From Endomychus coccineus (Eukaryota > Arthropoda > Insecta > Coleoptera > Endomychidae): a stretch of DNA of 64,000 nucleotides. Positions 11,532 through 21,779 of this stretch are shown here, piece after piece (position 1 is the stretch's first letter; each line of letters starts with the position of its first letter). Below the pieces are notes generated by a model. The model worked only from the letters and a program-made list of their open reading frames with translations. It did no database searches and was not told the origin of the DNA. The stretch spans positions 167,161,962 through 167,225,961 of the forward strand of contig OY294068.1 in assembly GCA_958510875.1 (NCBI GenBank), read 5' to 3'. A program made the position numbers and the translations under genes.

Positions 11532-11573
11532 CGTCTGAAGATGACACGTTTAGTGTTGAAACTATAGTAACGA
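11532..11573 (+). ncRNA. Hammerhead ribozyme motif, right PLE terminus
   Basis: Stem I CGT/ACG (weaker than in the left copy), core CTGAAGA, stem II GACAC-GTTTA-GTGTT, GAAA, self-complementary stem III CTATAG, triplet GTA. It is identical in the core to the left copy. Stem I differs at its outer bases. Confidence 0.7.
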
Positions 11574-11660
11574 CTATATTAAATATCAGTGATAGTATAA
11601 CAAAGTAGTTTCATTTATTATTTCCTTAAAATGATAAACTATCACAAGTAACGGCTTCCA

Positions 11661-13169
11661 CAATTGAATTTTTGAAGGGTGATTATTTCTTATTCATATT
11701 GCTTATTGACGATAGTCCATAACAACAAGGTTGAGAAAATTCTCAACCAACCAGATATTCCAATTCTACAACATGAGGTCAGTTAATCACAACATATCTT
11801 ATGTGAAACGTGCTTCTCTAATCAACTCTACTGTAGAATTCTGTTTCGGACTTTTAATCGCCGATTATGAAAGTCTTCATGAATTAAAAACAGAATATCG
11901 TGAGGTATTTTTTCAATTTTCATTACTTTTGACTCGTGAAATCTTTCCTATGAATTCAGCTACCTTAAATAAGATTGATGGGCGCTCAGAAATGTGCAGA
12001 ATGAAAGCCACTATACGCATACTTTCCGATATTTAGACATTTAGAAATATGTTTTGGATGCTTTGAAATCGGTAGATTGTGAATATTATTCAGCTTTAGC
12101 GGTAGAAACATGTGGTGAACGCTCAGAGTAGGAGAAGGGAAAGTTGTTTGCATATAGTGCTTTCAAGTCGTCGATTTGTGGGCGTCCCAAAACGCCGGTT
12201 CTCGAAAATTCTTCGGTATTTTTTACATTTTACGTTATACTACCAGTTACAGTCATTCAGTCATTCATTCATCGTAGACAGATTGCTTTGAATGTTGTGA
12301 GTAACCACAGTCTGGTTGTTGAGTTCAATAGAAAAAAGTGATTTATTCATTTTCATATTCCTTGACCCAACTTCTGTATATAACAAGAAAAAGTTATTAT
12401 TTCACTTGTTTAAATTTGTCATTACCTGTAGATTGAATAAATGTATTCAGTATCCTCTTTCAAGCTAAAAAATGTTTGCAATCGTTTTATAAATGTATAT
12501 TCAAGATTCCTTTTAACGCTAAAAGATGATCTTACGCATTTTCAAAACTGCTCTTCAAATCAATTTCAAAAAAGATTTTATAGCTCAAAAGAGGTTGTTA
12601 AGAAGTTAATATCTTTTACCTATGTGGACAATTTTTTACTTTTGTGGACAATTACTGCCGTTGGATTATAGAAAGATTTTTATTTAGTTATATATTTTTC
12701 TGTCTATTTCTTATATAGTTATTTATTTTTCTGTCTATATAGAATAAGAGGAGGTATCGTTTGTTTTTTAAGTTTGATTATATTGAATAAAGTGCGTTTT
12801 TTAGTTAAGGAATTTTTCATTCTCATTGCCTTCAAATTTTATTAATAATGTATGTATGATCACCTCAATTCCCACAGAAAATTTCGTTTGGTTAGAAAAA
12901 TACGCAATTTCAAGTTAAGTGATAAAATTATCTATACATTTTCTTATAAAAAATACATTACATATTGGATATTTTCAATTTTGAACTTTAAATATAACTG
13001 AAATGTTCATCAGTTATTCAAGAAAGAATATGATACGCAATGTAAATTTTGGGACTGTTATAGAGGACCAACAAAACAGTTTTATTCAACAACGGTCCGA
13101 AAGGATTAGCATTATCTTTTGATTTGTAAAATCCTTCATATCGATTATAAGCCTTCTGAACTGGCAACA
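11661..13169. other. Unassigned DNA with scattered GGACGCTC-type motifs
   Basis: Open frames at 11,731-12,036, 12,144-12,341 and 12,441-12,671 have no family features. The motif appears as GGCGCTCAGAAATGTG (11,981) and ACGCTCAGAGTA (12,118). The word GTCGATTTGTGGGCGTCC near 12,171 links this block to 3.9-4.1 kb. Confidence 0.4.
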
Positions 13170-13470
13170 TCGCTGGACGCTCAGAAATGTGGTGCATGAA
13201 AGCAAACTATACTGCGGGGACGCTGAGTACCCGAAATTTGAAAGCTTTACTGTATATTTTGGACGCTCAGGAGCGGCTTTATGAACGGACGCTCTGAAAT
13301 CAGTAGAATGCAAATTTTAAAAATTGTTTCCTATGATATGAAGGCTATGAACTTATTACGACCTCTACTGTTCAAAGATGGAATATATTCATACGTTATA
13401 GTAGGGATTGCATGAGAAATACGCAGTGGACGCTCAGAGTAGGAATAGTGAAAGGACGCCCCGGAGATAG
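13170..13470. repeat. GGACGCTCAGA motif cluster
   Basis: In 300 bp the motif or a one-base variant occurs at about 13,175, 13,217, 13,261, 13,287, 13,428 and, partly, 13,453. Two copies share a longer flank with 11,981 (CAGAAATGTG) or with 12,118 (CTCAGAGTAGGA). Spacing is irregular, so this is not a simple tandem array. Confidence 0.6.
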
Positions 13471-13480
13471 CGGGATGTAA

Positions 13481-13501
13481 ATATATATATATATATATAT
13501 A
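13481..13501. repeat. (TA)n tract at left edge of palindrome
   Basis: A short TA run directly precedes the tRNA-bearing palindrome. A long (TA)n run follows its other end. Confidence 0.9.
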
Positions 13502-13641
13502 AACAAGTTTAAAGTTTCTTTGCCTAATTGGCCACTATCGTGTATGTAACTTAAGAGATATAGAATTAAATTTTCTGAATTATGAAGATAACTTAGATAA
13601 TTTAACATAGGATTATAAAGATGAATAAACGTAAAAGATTG

Positions 13642-13714
13642 AACCATAGGCGGGATTCGAACCCACATTTCTGGATTTCTAGTCCAGGGTGTTTACCAAT
13701 TACACCACTTCGGT
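13642..13714 (-). tRNA. tRNA-like gene, anticodon AGA, copy 1
   Basis: A 73-nt cloverleaf can be drawn: acceptor ACCGAAG/CTATGGT (one A-A mismatch, one G-U), D stem GTGT/ACAC, anticodon stem CTGGA/TCCAG with loop CTAGAAA, 4-nt variable region, T stem GTGGG/CCCGC with loop TTCGAAT. The A box TGGTGTAATTGG and B box GGTTCGAATCC are intact, and TTTT follows about 10 bases downstream as a Pol III stop. The anticodon AGA and its stem look like serine tRNA, but serine tRNAs have a long variable arm, which is absent. It could be a tRNA-derived repeat rather than a working tRNA. Confidence 0.55.
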
Positions 13715-14114
13715 CCTGTTAGATTTTTATATTTTTGTAAATATAAACCTCTGAAAGGATAGTAGATCATTGATGAACACAATGCGATTCGATGCCCTAC
13801 CATAGATCAACTATTCACGCACATTCATCTGAAGTTCAGTCGTTTTTTGAAGTAAGGATTGTAGGTTAGTACTGCTATGGTTGGCAGTTACTTGACAGTT
13901 CTTATTCAAATGACAGCATCCCGGTTCTTATATATTTCAATAGAACTGACTGAGAATTGTTCTGGTTAATTATAAACAAGTTTAAAGTTTCTTTGCCTAA
14001 TTGGCCACTATCGTGTATGTAACTTAAGAGATATAGAATTAAATTTTCTGAATTATGAAGATAACTTAGATAATTTAACATGGGATTATAAAGATGAATA
14101 AACGTAAAAGATTG

Positions 14115-14187
14115 AACCATAGGCGGGATTCGAACCCACATTTCTGGATTTCTAGTCCAGGGTGTTTACCAATTACACCACTTCGGT
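14115..14187 (-). tRNA. tRNA-like gene, anticodon AGA, copy 2
   Basis: Identical 73 nt to copy 1, with the same cloverleaf, promoter boxes and downstream TTTT. It lies at the centre of the palindrome, 88 bp from copy 3 on the other strand. Confidence 0.55.
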
Positions 14188-14275
14188 CCTGTATGCATCG
14201 AATCGCATTGTGTTCATCAATGATCTACTATCCTTTCAGAGGTTTATATTTACAAAAATATAAAAATCTAACAGG

Positions 14276-14348
14276 ACCGAAGTGGTGTAATTGGTAAACA
14301 CCCTGGACTAGAAATCCAGAAATGTGGGTTCGAATCCCGCCTATGGTT
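14276..14348 (+). tRNA. tRNA-like gene, anticodon AGA, copy 3
   Basis: Same 73-nt sequence as the minus-strand copies, now on the plus strand. CTTTT at about 14,352 is a plausible terminator. Confidence 0.55.
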
Positions 14349-14748
14349 CAATCTTTTACGTTTATTCATCTTTATAATCCTATGTTAAATTATCTAAGTT
14401 ATCTTCATAATTCAGAAAATTTAATTCTATATCTCTTAAGTTACATACACGATAGTGGCCAATTAGGCAAAGAAACTTTAAACTTGTTTATAATTAACCA
14501 GAACAATTCTCAGTCAGTTCTATTGAAATATATAAGAACCGGGATGCTGTCATTTGAATAAGAACTGTCAAGTAACTGCCAACCATAGCAGTACTAACCT
14601 ACAATCCTTACTTCAAAAAACGACTGAACTTCAGATGAATGTGCGTGAATAGTTGATCTATGGTAGGGCATCGAATCGCATTGTGTTCATCAATGATCTA
14701 CTATCCTTTCAGAGGTTTATATTTACAAAAATATAAAAATCTAACAGG

Positions 14749-14821
14749 ACCGAAGTGGTGTAATTGGTAAACACCCTGGACTAGAAATCCAGAAATGTGG
14801 GTTCGAATCCCGCCTATGGTT
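14749..14821 (+). tRNA. tRNA-like gene, anticodon AGA, copy 4
   Basis: Tandem repeat of copy 3, 473 bp downstream, identical by eye. The unit is cut off about 90 bp later by the (TA)n tract. Confidence 0.55.
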
Positions 14822-14907
14822 CAATCTTTTACGTTTATTCATCTTTATAATCCTATGTTAAATTATCTAAGTTATCTTCATAATTCAGAAAATTTAATTC
14901 TATATCT

Positions 14908-14927
14908 CTTATATATATATATATATA

Positions 14928-15020
<93 letters not shown>
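14908..15020. repeat. (TA)n microsatellite
   Basis: TA run with one TGTG interruption near 14,932. It replaces the rest of the last tRNA unit. Confidence 0.95.
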
Positions 15021-15024
<4 letters not shown>

Positions 15025-16114
15025 AAGACTTAATTTCTTATGATTTTATTTTGCCCCACGTTGTGGTGACAATTTATTCAATGTTCGAGCATCTAAACAT
15101 AACCTAATATCACCATTTGACTTTTTTGCTATAACAATAGGGTTTATATATTTTGTTTTACTTCTTTTATAATTTCGTTGATTCACCTTTTACACAACAC
15201 TATGCTATTTCACGATAATCACAGGTAACTAATTTTGGTTACTTGTAACCTATCGAAGTTTGGAACACTTGCGTTCTCTGATGTTTATTTTTTATAAACT
15301 TAGGTTAGAAAATTTTGGTGAGTTGCCAGAGAAGAACAGTCTCTGCTTGGATATTAATGCAAACTGAACTTGGCTTTACTTTCAGACCTTTTTATAGGCC
15401 TCCAAAACCGACGCTACTTGATGTCATAAACAACCTATCAGGTGCTTACTTTACTTATCAAGAATGCCAAGTTAATTGTTGTGAACTGACAGAAGTACTC
15501 ATTGTTACCAGACTGACACTAGAAATTCCTCTCAACCAATCAGAATTTAGTATGCTTTAATTTTTGAATTATTGGAGATTTTCAACTTATTTTAATTGAT
15601 AGTGATTCCTTCTTTTTAAATTAATATTGCCTACATTTTTCCCCACACTTTGGTATAATATAACCTATGATTGGGTTATTATTAATATGATTATTCCCAT
15701 ATTTATGGTTTTCTTGACAGTTACTTATTCTTAAATCTAATACATACCATATTATATCAATAACATTCTTTTAACATTACATAACTCAAATTTACTAATC
15801 CTAACTTATATCTATAACATTATTCAATGTTTTGTACTATCTCATGATAGTTTTGTAATCACTTTAATTATGATTTCTGCCTTCGTTACACAGTACGTTT
15901 CTTCACTTTCACTGAAGTTCTTGTTTATCACTTCTTATTCTATTACATTGTTGTTTATTATGTTTTACATTGTTAATATTAATATCCTAACTATTATTTA
16001 GCTTTTACTATTGTTTTTAATTCCATATAAATATCTTTTATTTGATCTTTTCTGATTTTCAAAGTTCGGTAATTTATTATTTTTTAATTTTTATTGTTTA
16101 TGAAATGAAATCAT

Positions 16115-16118
<4 letters not shown>
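15021..16118. other. Unassigned AT-rich DNA
   Basis: No gene recognised. An open frame at 15,315-15,560 has no family features. Near 15,050-15,140 a few words (such as TTTTGCCCCACG) could be decayed transposon coding sequence, but not enough to assign. Confidence 0.35.

Positions 16119-16188
<70 letters not shown>
16119..16188. repeat. (TA)n microsatellite
   Basis: Pure TA run of 70 bp. Confidence 0.95.
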
Positions 16189-16191
<3 letters not shown>

Positions 16192-16670
16192 TATTTGTGC
16201 TTTTAAATGCGAAGTTCTTATTCTGGTTTTTGTGTATGTATGTTACACATGCGGAATTAGAATTTGGTATTAATATTAATCTGTGGATATTAGGCTAGGG
16301 TCCTTAGTTAAATTTGAAGTACATATTTCATTTATTTTCTTGACATAATAACCATTATTTTTAGCACTATCTCTGATTCTGTTTAATTATAAATGGAAGT
16401 TATCTTTACTTAATGAGTAAAGTATATTATCATATAGTTTTATATGCTGCTTACTTGTGTATGATGTTATCTCTGTGCGTGGGTTTGTCCCACACTAGCG
16501 AAAGAAGGATTATTATTTGTACGTGGAATGGTCAGATCTAAAAAGATTATGGAGTTGTGGTTTTCTATCTCCAAGGTGAATTCTATATTTGGATGTAAAT
16601 TGTTAATATAAGTAAGAAATTACTGACATCTCTGACATATGTTTGGTTACAACGACTGCTTCTTGAGCAA
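16189..16670. other. Unassigned AT-rich DNA
   Basis: Nothing recognised. Confidence 0.35.
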
Positions 16671-16999
16671 CCTGATCTTCAAAATCGAGCAGAAGCCGGA
16701 AGTTATTTTTTCGTTATAGATTTATATCTCTAGTTAAATGACGAAGGCGAAATATCTGCAAATTCTTCAGGATTCGTATTATTGAATAATATACTGACCC
16801 AAATTAGGATCCTTGACTCATATGAAAAAATAGTAAATAGGTTTATTCCCGAGTTGTAAATCTTCGATGTTGACAATGTAAAAAAATTATAATTACACCT
16901 CCTAGTTCAGGGAACTTCTATTACAAAATTACGTTTGATAATTTTTAGATAATGCAAGATCCAAGGCTAAAAACTATTTGGCTAAATGAGATATATAAC
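16671..16999 (+). repeat. 330-bp direct repeat, left copy
   Basis: It matches 17,834-18,174 in the same orientation at about 90% identity by eye. Shared words include CAGAAGCCGGAAGTTATTTT and CTAGTTCAGGGAACTTCTAT. It borders the Tc1 remnant on its left side. Confidence 0.85.
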
Positions 17000-17040
17000 A
17001 TTGTCATACTGCAAAATCAATCAAAATATTTTCAGAAGAT

Positions 17041-17282
17041 ATGTCTATACCACTTTTACCTTATCCGGGCAACTCCCCAGACATGAATCCAATAGAGAAC
17101 GTTTGGGAGTGTTCGAAAAAGGAACTGGCAAAATAAAAACGTTACTACAACTAATAGAAAGAATTATCAATCATTGGAGCCATAACGAAAAGTTGAAAGC
17201 AATTGCTTTAAACTGTGTTGAGAGTATGCCACGAAGAGTTGCTGCTCTAATTGATGCAGAGGGTGGCTTAACAAAATGTTAA
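17041..17282 (+). pseudogene. Tc1-like transposase C-terminal fragment
   Basis: The last third of a DD34E transposase. Reading across a frame break gives GNSPDMNPIENVWE, holding the third catalytic residue (the Glu of PIEN). The frame then continues as LIERIINHWSHNEKLKAIAL and SMPRRVAALI to the natural stop at 17,282. The first two catalytic aspartates and the DNA-binding domain are missing, and a stop interrupts after KKELAK. It belongs to the Tc1 branch and is unrelated in detail to the mariner copies at 5.8 and 20.7 kb. Confidence 0.85.
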
Positions 17283-17833
17283 TTCATTTCTTTTCTAATT
17301 AATATTTGTTCACATTTTCTTTAATAAATATTTTGCAACACAACAACTGTTTATTACTAATATTTGCATCATGATTATGTTCATAATAATATTAAAATCA
17401 ACAAAAAACTTAGATTCCGGAAGTGAGTCTAACAATTTGGCCAGGGACTGTACAACAAAACATGTGCTGGAATTTTGAATTGAGTATCCAACTACCGAAA
17501 GTTGAAACAGAGTTCGAATATAGCGACCTCTATAAATCGGCCCCCCACGGCCAGACCTATTTGGCCAAAATATGTGCAAAGGTCGGGCTTCAGTTTCGAC
17601 ATTGATCCACTTTTGTGAGACCCTAACGCGTTAGAATCTAAGAGTAAGGATAATGTAGGTCAGTTCTAGAACACAGGGTTTGAGGAAATTCTAATACGAA
17701 GACACTAAGCGGCAAAAAACTTGACATAACTAGCTTTGATTCCGATAAGATAATCGCATGTGTAAACTTTCGGATGTTATTACATTCTGCAATACAATAT
17801 AGAATATAAATGGAACCAATATCATGTACCAAC
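17283..17833. other. Spacer between Tc1 remnant and right direct repeat
   Basis: No further transposase sequence. Small open frames lack family features. Confidence 0.35.
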
Positions 17834-18174
17834 CTAATCTTCGAAATCGAACAGAAGCCGGAAGTTATTTTTTCGTTATAGATTTATATCTCTATTTAAA
17901 TGACGAACTATCAGCAAATTCTTCAGGATTCGTATTATTGTATAATCTACTGACCCAATATAGCATCCTTAACTTATATGAAAGAAATAGTAAATAGGTT
18001 ACTATGAAATTATTCCGGAGTTGAAAATCTTCGTTGTTGACATATTAATGTAAAAAAAATATAATTACAATTCCTAGTTCAGGGAACTTCTATTACAAAA
18101 TTACGTTTGATAATTTTTACATAATGCAAGATCCAAGGCGAAAAACTATTTGGCTAAATGAGAAATATAACATT
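17834..18174 (+). repeat. 330-bp direct repeat, right copy
   Basis: Partner of 16,671-16,999. Small indels distinguish the two, for example CGAAGGCGAAATATC versus CGAACTATC. Confidence 0.85.
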
Positions 18175-18960
18175 GCTCCAATCTTCAACCTTGAAGATTG
18201 TAAATTATCGTAAGCAATAAATGTTACCTAGAGCCAATCAACAAATCGAACTAACGCGATAAAACGAAATGACACAATTCAACTTACATGGCAAATAAAA
18301 ACTTTTAGAAATCTTGTATCTAAAAGCGGTGACTTCTTAATATGGTAAACCGAATTAATCAGAGTAAACAGAAAACGTGTCCGCGGCCGATATTTTTATA
18401 GCGCACTTTTATTGACAAGCGCGCACTTCGTTCCTGCGCCGGCCGTGTCGTGTACCGAACTAACGTTAAGGTTGCGTTTGTTTTCATTCATTTTAAATTG
18501 CCGCGTATCCTTGATCACGTGACTATTGTTGTCTGCATAATACAATAACGCTCATTGTTTCTTTTCCGCACTCCTGAGTTGGCAACATTGAGTCCTACAA
18601 CATCTTATTGATTAACTAATTTAATATTTGGCTGATGAACTTGGAATTAACGGACAATGATTACTGGGTAGAGCCGGTACGTCTAATGAAAACTGACAGT
18701 GACTGACGTAGATTGAAAAGAACTTGCCGAGCAATTAATTTACAATAAAATATAAAAGTAAAGGCTTGGAGGCTATGAATTCCTGTTATACGGAAAAGAC
18801 AAAAGTAATTGGAAACAAATATATCATCTCTAACTACTGAAGTTCGGGGTCAATCTGTATTTTTTGTTTTACATCCTTCCTCCTTTAGTAAAATAGCAAT
18901 CTACCCTGTTGGGCTACTTTGAATTAGAAGGATGCTATTTGAATTCACTTCTCAGTTAAA
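18175..18960. other. Unassigned DNA with a CpG-richer patch
   Basis: About 18,360-18,480 is GC-richer, with CGCGGCCG and GCGCCGGCCG words. No gene seen. Confidence 0.35.
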
Positions 18961-19276
18961 TAGTGGACTCATTCTACGAAAAAATGAGGCGAGGTTCGTA
19001 AAAATTTGATAAGAGGTTGGGGAGGTAGAAAAAGTTGTTTCCTGTGATAAGAATAATGATATTCCAGAATTTTCAACAAGAAATAGTTGGTGCAACCATC
19101 CCAAAAATCCCAAAAACTGGTTTCTGGCCCTTTTTTTAGGTAATTTTTGAAGTTTTAATTTTTTGAACCCTTCGGACTTCTGACTAAGGTTTGGGAGTTA
19201 AACCCTTTTATTGTGCATGTTCAAGGAAGCTTTGGTTCAAATTTGGAGTGTTTGCGATCATTACTTCCCCTAGAAT

Positions 19277-19313
<37 letters not shown>
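19277..19313. repeat. (TA)n tract
   Basis: A 36-bp TA run at the junction between the outer mariner arm and the nested element. Confidence 0.9.
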
Positions 19314-19316
<3 letters not shown>

Positions 19317-20160
19317 TTTTCGGGGTCAAAATTAAAATTGGGTTATTTTGGTCAAATTTCCAACAAATCGGATGAAATTTGTAGTCAAAATAAATCATAG
19401 AGACCACACTGAGTGATCCAAAGGTGAAGTTAAAATATCCAATAGTTTTATAGAAATCCAAATTTAGGAGATTTGCCCCAAATTTTTAAGATGCCCCCAA
19501 ATACGGCCAACAAATCCCAGAGTACTCTACTTGAACTCAAATCAAAGGTTATTTTATATAGTTTAACGTGGTATAACTTGTTTCATAAGATTAGCCCATT
19601 TCTCGGCCATTTACGGCATATATTTATGAGCGCGCAGATTTTCCAATTTTATTGTATTATAATAGAATTTTATTACTATAATATTGTTTTTAGAGTATAT
19701 ATATGGCTTTTTTTGCATACATATGTGAGAAAACATATACATTATTTACTTGAGGTCCGCTTCTGACATAGTAAAATTGTTATAGTATATATAGGTATAT
19801 ACAACCTGCACTTTTTCTAATTCAACACGCACAAAAATTTACTTCTGATGATGTGGACCACGCCTACTAATATCATGAGATTAAAATTATTTTTATAAAA
19901 CAGTGACAATAACTATATAGAATAACCTTCAATTTGAGCCCATGTAGAGTACTCTGCGATTTGTTGGCCGTATTTGGGAGCATCTTCAAAAATTGGGCCA
20001 AATCTCCCAAATTTGAATTTTTATCAAAGTCATCAAATATTTTAACTTCACCTTTGGATCACATATTGTGGTCACTATGATCTACTTTGACACCGAATTT
20101 CATCTGATTTGGTGAAGATTTGATTAAAATAGCTCAATTTTAATTTTGACCCCGAAAAAC
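19314..20160. mobile_element. Nested inverted-repeat element (MITE-like)
   Basis: The left arm 19,314-19,553 is the reverse complement of 19,925-20,160. Both ends read TTTTTCGGGGTCAAAATTAA, arms are about 240 bp, and the centre is about 370 bp without coding signal. It sits inside the left arm of the mariner element between TA-rich sequences, so it inserted after the mariner or its duplication. Confidence 0.8.
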
Positions 20161-20736
20161 GTATATATACAGAGTGTCCTCGAACTGCGTGGCCAAATTG
20201 AAGCCGAAGATTCTTTGTTTCGAAAAAAAGTTGATGAGCCTTTTTACTTTTGCCTCAAGTGTCTTGTTTACCCGGTAGAGGGCTTCAAAATTGCAAAAAT
20301 AATTTTGTTTTTTCGGTATAACTTGAGAACGTGATGAAGAACTTTTACAATATGTAGCAGGTGAGTTACTGTCAATAATGGCCATTTTTGAGAGTGGAGC
20401 ACAGAGCCTTAGAGACCATAGAAATGGCTCAAACTTGAGGATGTAACGGGAAAAGTGTCCAGAACTTTTTTGCGGTCAATGTAATTCACTCGATATTTTT
20501 TATGTAGATAGCTTATCTAATTTGAAAACTTTTCTTACTCTTAGAAAATTTTGATAAAATCAACGGATTAGCTTGGAAAAATTAATTTTCGAGTCTCTGC
20601 AATTTTGGCTTACTAATTTTACTTGATTAAAATACCTTAGTTGCCTTTGCTTTTCTAATGTCATTTTGACATTTGAAGAATTTATTCTCAAAACTGTCAG
20701 TTTTTAATTTGCTTTCCGTAAAAACTTCATAAAATT

Positions 20737-21779
20737 ATGGCTCAAAATTTCACTAACACTGAAATGGTTGATATGCTATTGATTTATGGACTTTGTCGTT
20801 GCAATGGCCGGAGAAGAGAAAGATATCCGCATCGCAAAATTCCAAATCGGCAAACCTTTGCGAAACTGGCAAATTTGAAGCAAATCGCGGAGAAACTGGA
20901 CGCAGACGGACAAGAAGGACGTTAGGGCTCGAAGAAGCGATACTGGAAGCGGTTGAAACTGAACCTGGGATAAGCACACTACGTTTAAGACTTCGTATTG
21001 GAGCCTCAAAATCATTAGTTCATAATGTACTGAAAGAAGAACTGTTGTATCCCTATCATATTAAAACAGTTCAAGACTTATTGCCCATGGATCCAGGTCA
21101 TCGGCTAGATTTCTGTCGGCTTATTGTCCAAAGACAAAACGCAAACCCCAATTTTTGTAGAAGAATTCTGTTCACGGACGAAGATACTTTCACGAGATGT
21201 GGTCATTTTAACCTCCATAATGAACATTTCTATGCTGATGAAAATCCTGATGAAACGGAAGTTACATATTTTCAGAATCAAACTAAAATCAATGTTTGGG
21301 TTGGAATTGTTGATAACTTTATTATTGGCCCTACCGTTATACCCGATCGATTGAACGGGGAGAACTACTTGAACTTTTTGGAACAAAGGCTACTTGAACT
21401 GTTGGAAGACTTGCCCTTACACATTCGTCGTGGCCTTGTTTATCCATGATGGTGCACCTCCTCATTTCACATTAGCTGTGAGGCGACATTTGAATGCGGG
21501 ATATCCAGATCGCTGGATAGGTAGAGGACACGATGCACCAGTGAACTGGCCGGCCCGCTCTCCTGATTTGACGCCCTGCGACTTCTTTCTATGGGGCGCT
21601 TTGAAGTCGAAAGTTTATGCAGCTCCAGTAAACACACGAGAGGAATTGTTGCAACATATTAATCATGAAGCGGATTTATTGATCCTGAAGTACTAGCCAG
21701 AGTTCAATCCAATTTCTTGAAACGAATTAATTTGTGTATTCAGGAAAATGGGCAACATTTCGAACAATTGATGCCTTAG
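20737..21779 (+). pseudogene. Mariner-superfamily transposase, frameshifted
   Basis: The reading starts at ATG 20,737 (MAQNFTNTEMVDML). A break near 20,800-20,890 moves to the frame carrying CETGKFEANRG and LGLEEAILEAVETEPGIS, a helix-turn-helix region. RILFTDEDTF holds the first catalytic Asp. A second break near 21,435 leads to FIHDGAPPHF (second Asp), then WPARSPDLTPCDFFLWG (third Asp), with 38 residues between second and third. A third break near 21,680 gives the C terminus ending at TAG 21,777. All three catalytic aspartates survive but at least three frameshifts kill the gene. It is closely related in motif style to the remnant at 5.8 kb. Confidence 0.85.

Larger units (their letters stand above)
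9885..11655 (+). mobile_element. Penelope-like retroelement with inverted terminal repeats
   Basis: About 170 bp at 9,890-10,066 is the inverted copy of 11,480-11,650. Landmarks are GTTTGTATTCCTTCTT at the inner right border and its complement at 10,052, and the TTTAGTGTTGAAACTATAGT block in each arm. Between them lies a decayed reverse transcriptase plus GIY-YIG endonuclease, the defining PLE combination. Each terminal repeat carries a hammerhead ribozyme motif. The coding part begins in the middle of the RT, so the copy is 5'-truncated. Confidence 0.85.
13502..14909. repeat. Palindrome of tRNA-containing tandem units (two minus, two plus)
   Basis: A unit of about 473 bp contains one tRNA-like gene plus flanks. 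It is arranged as two copies in minus orientation (13,502-14,193, the second partial) and then two in plus orientation (14,194-14,909, the second partial). The left arm is the reverse complement of the right arm over about 690 bp, with about 75 bp of asymmetric sequence at the centre. The copies are almost identical, differing at only a few positions that I saw, so the structure is recent. (TA)n lies at both ends. Confidence 0.85.

Noticed and set aside
16671..18174. LTR retrotransposon with the 330-bp direct repeats as LTRs
   Set aside because: No gag, protease, RT or integrase lies between them, only a Tc1 fragment, and no clear TG..CA termini. Kept only as direct repeats.
19845..19885. CTGATGA followed by a GTGG/CCAC hairpin
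   Set aside because: No GAAA follows stem II, so the ribozyme core is incomplete.
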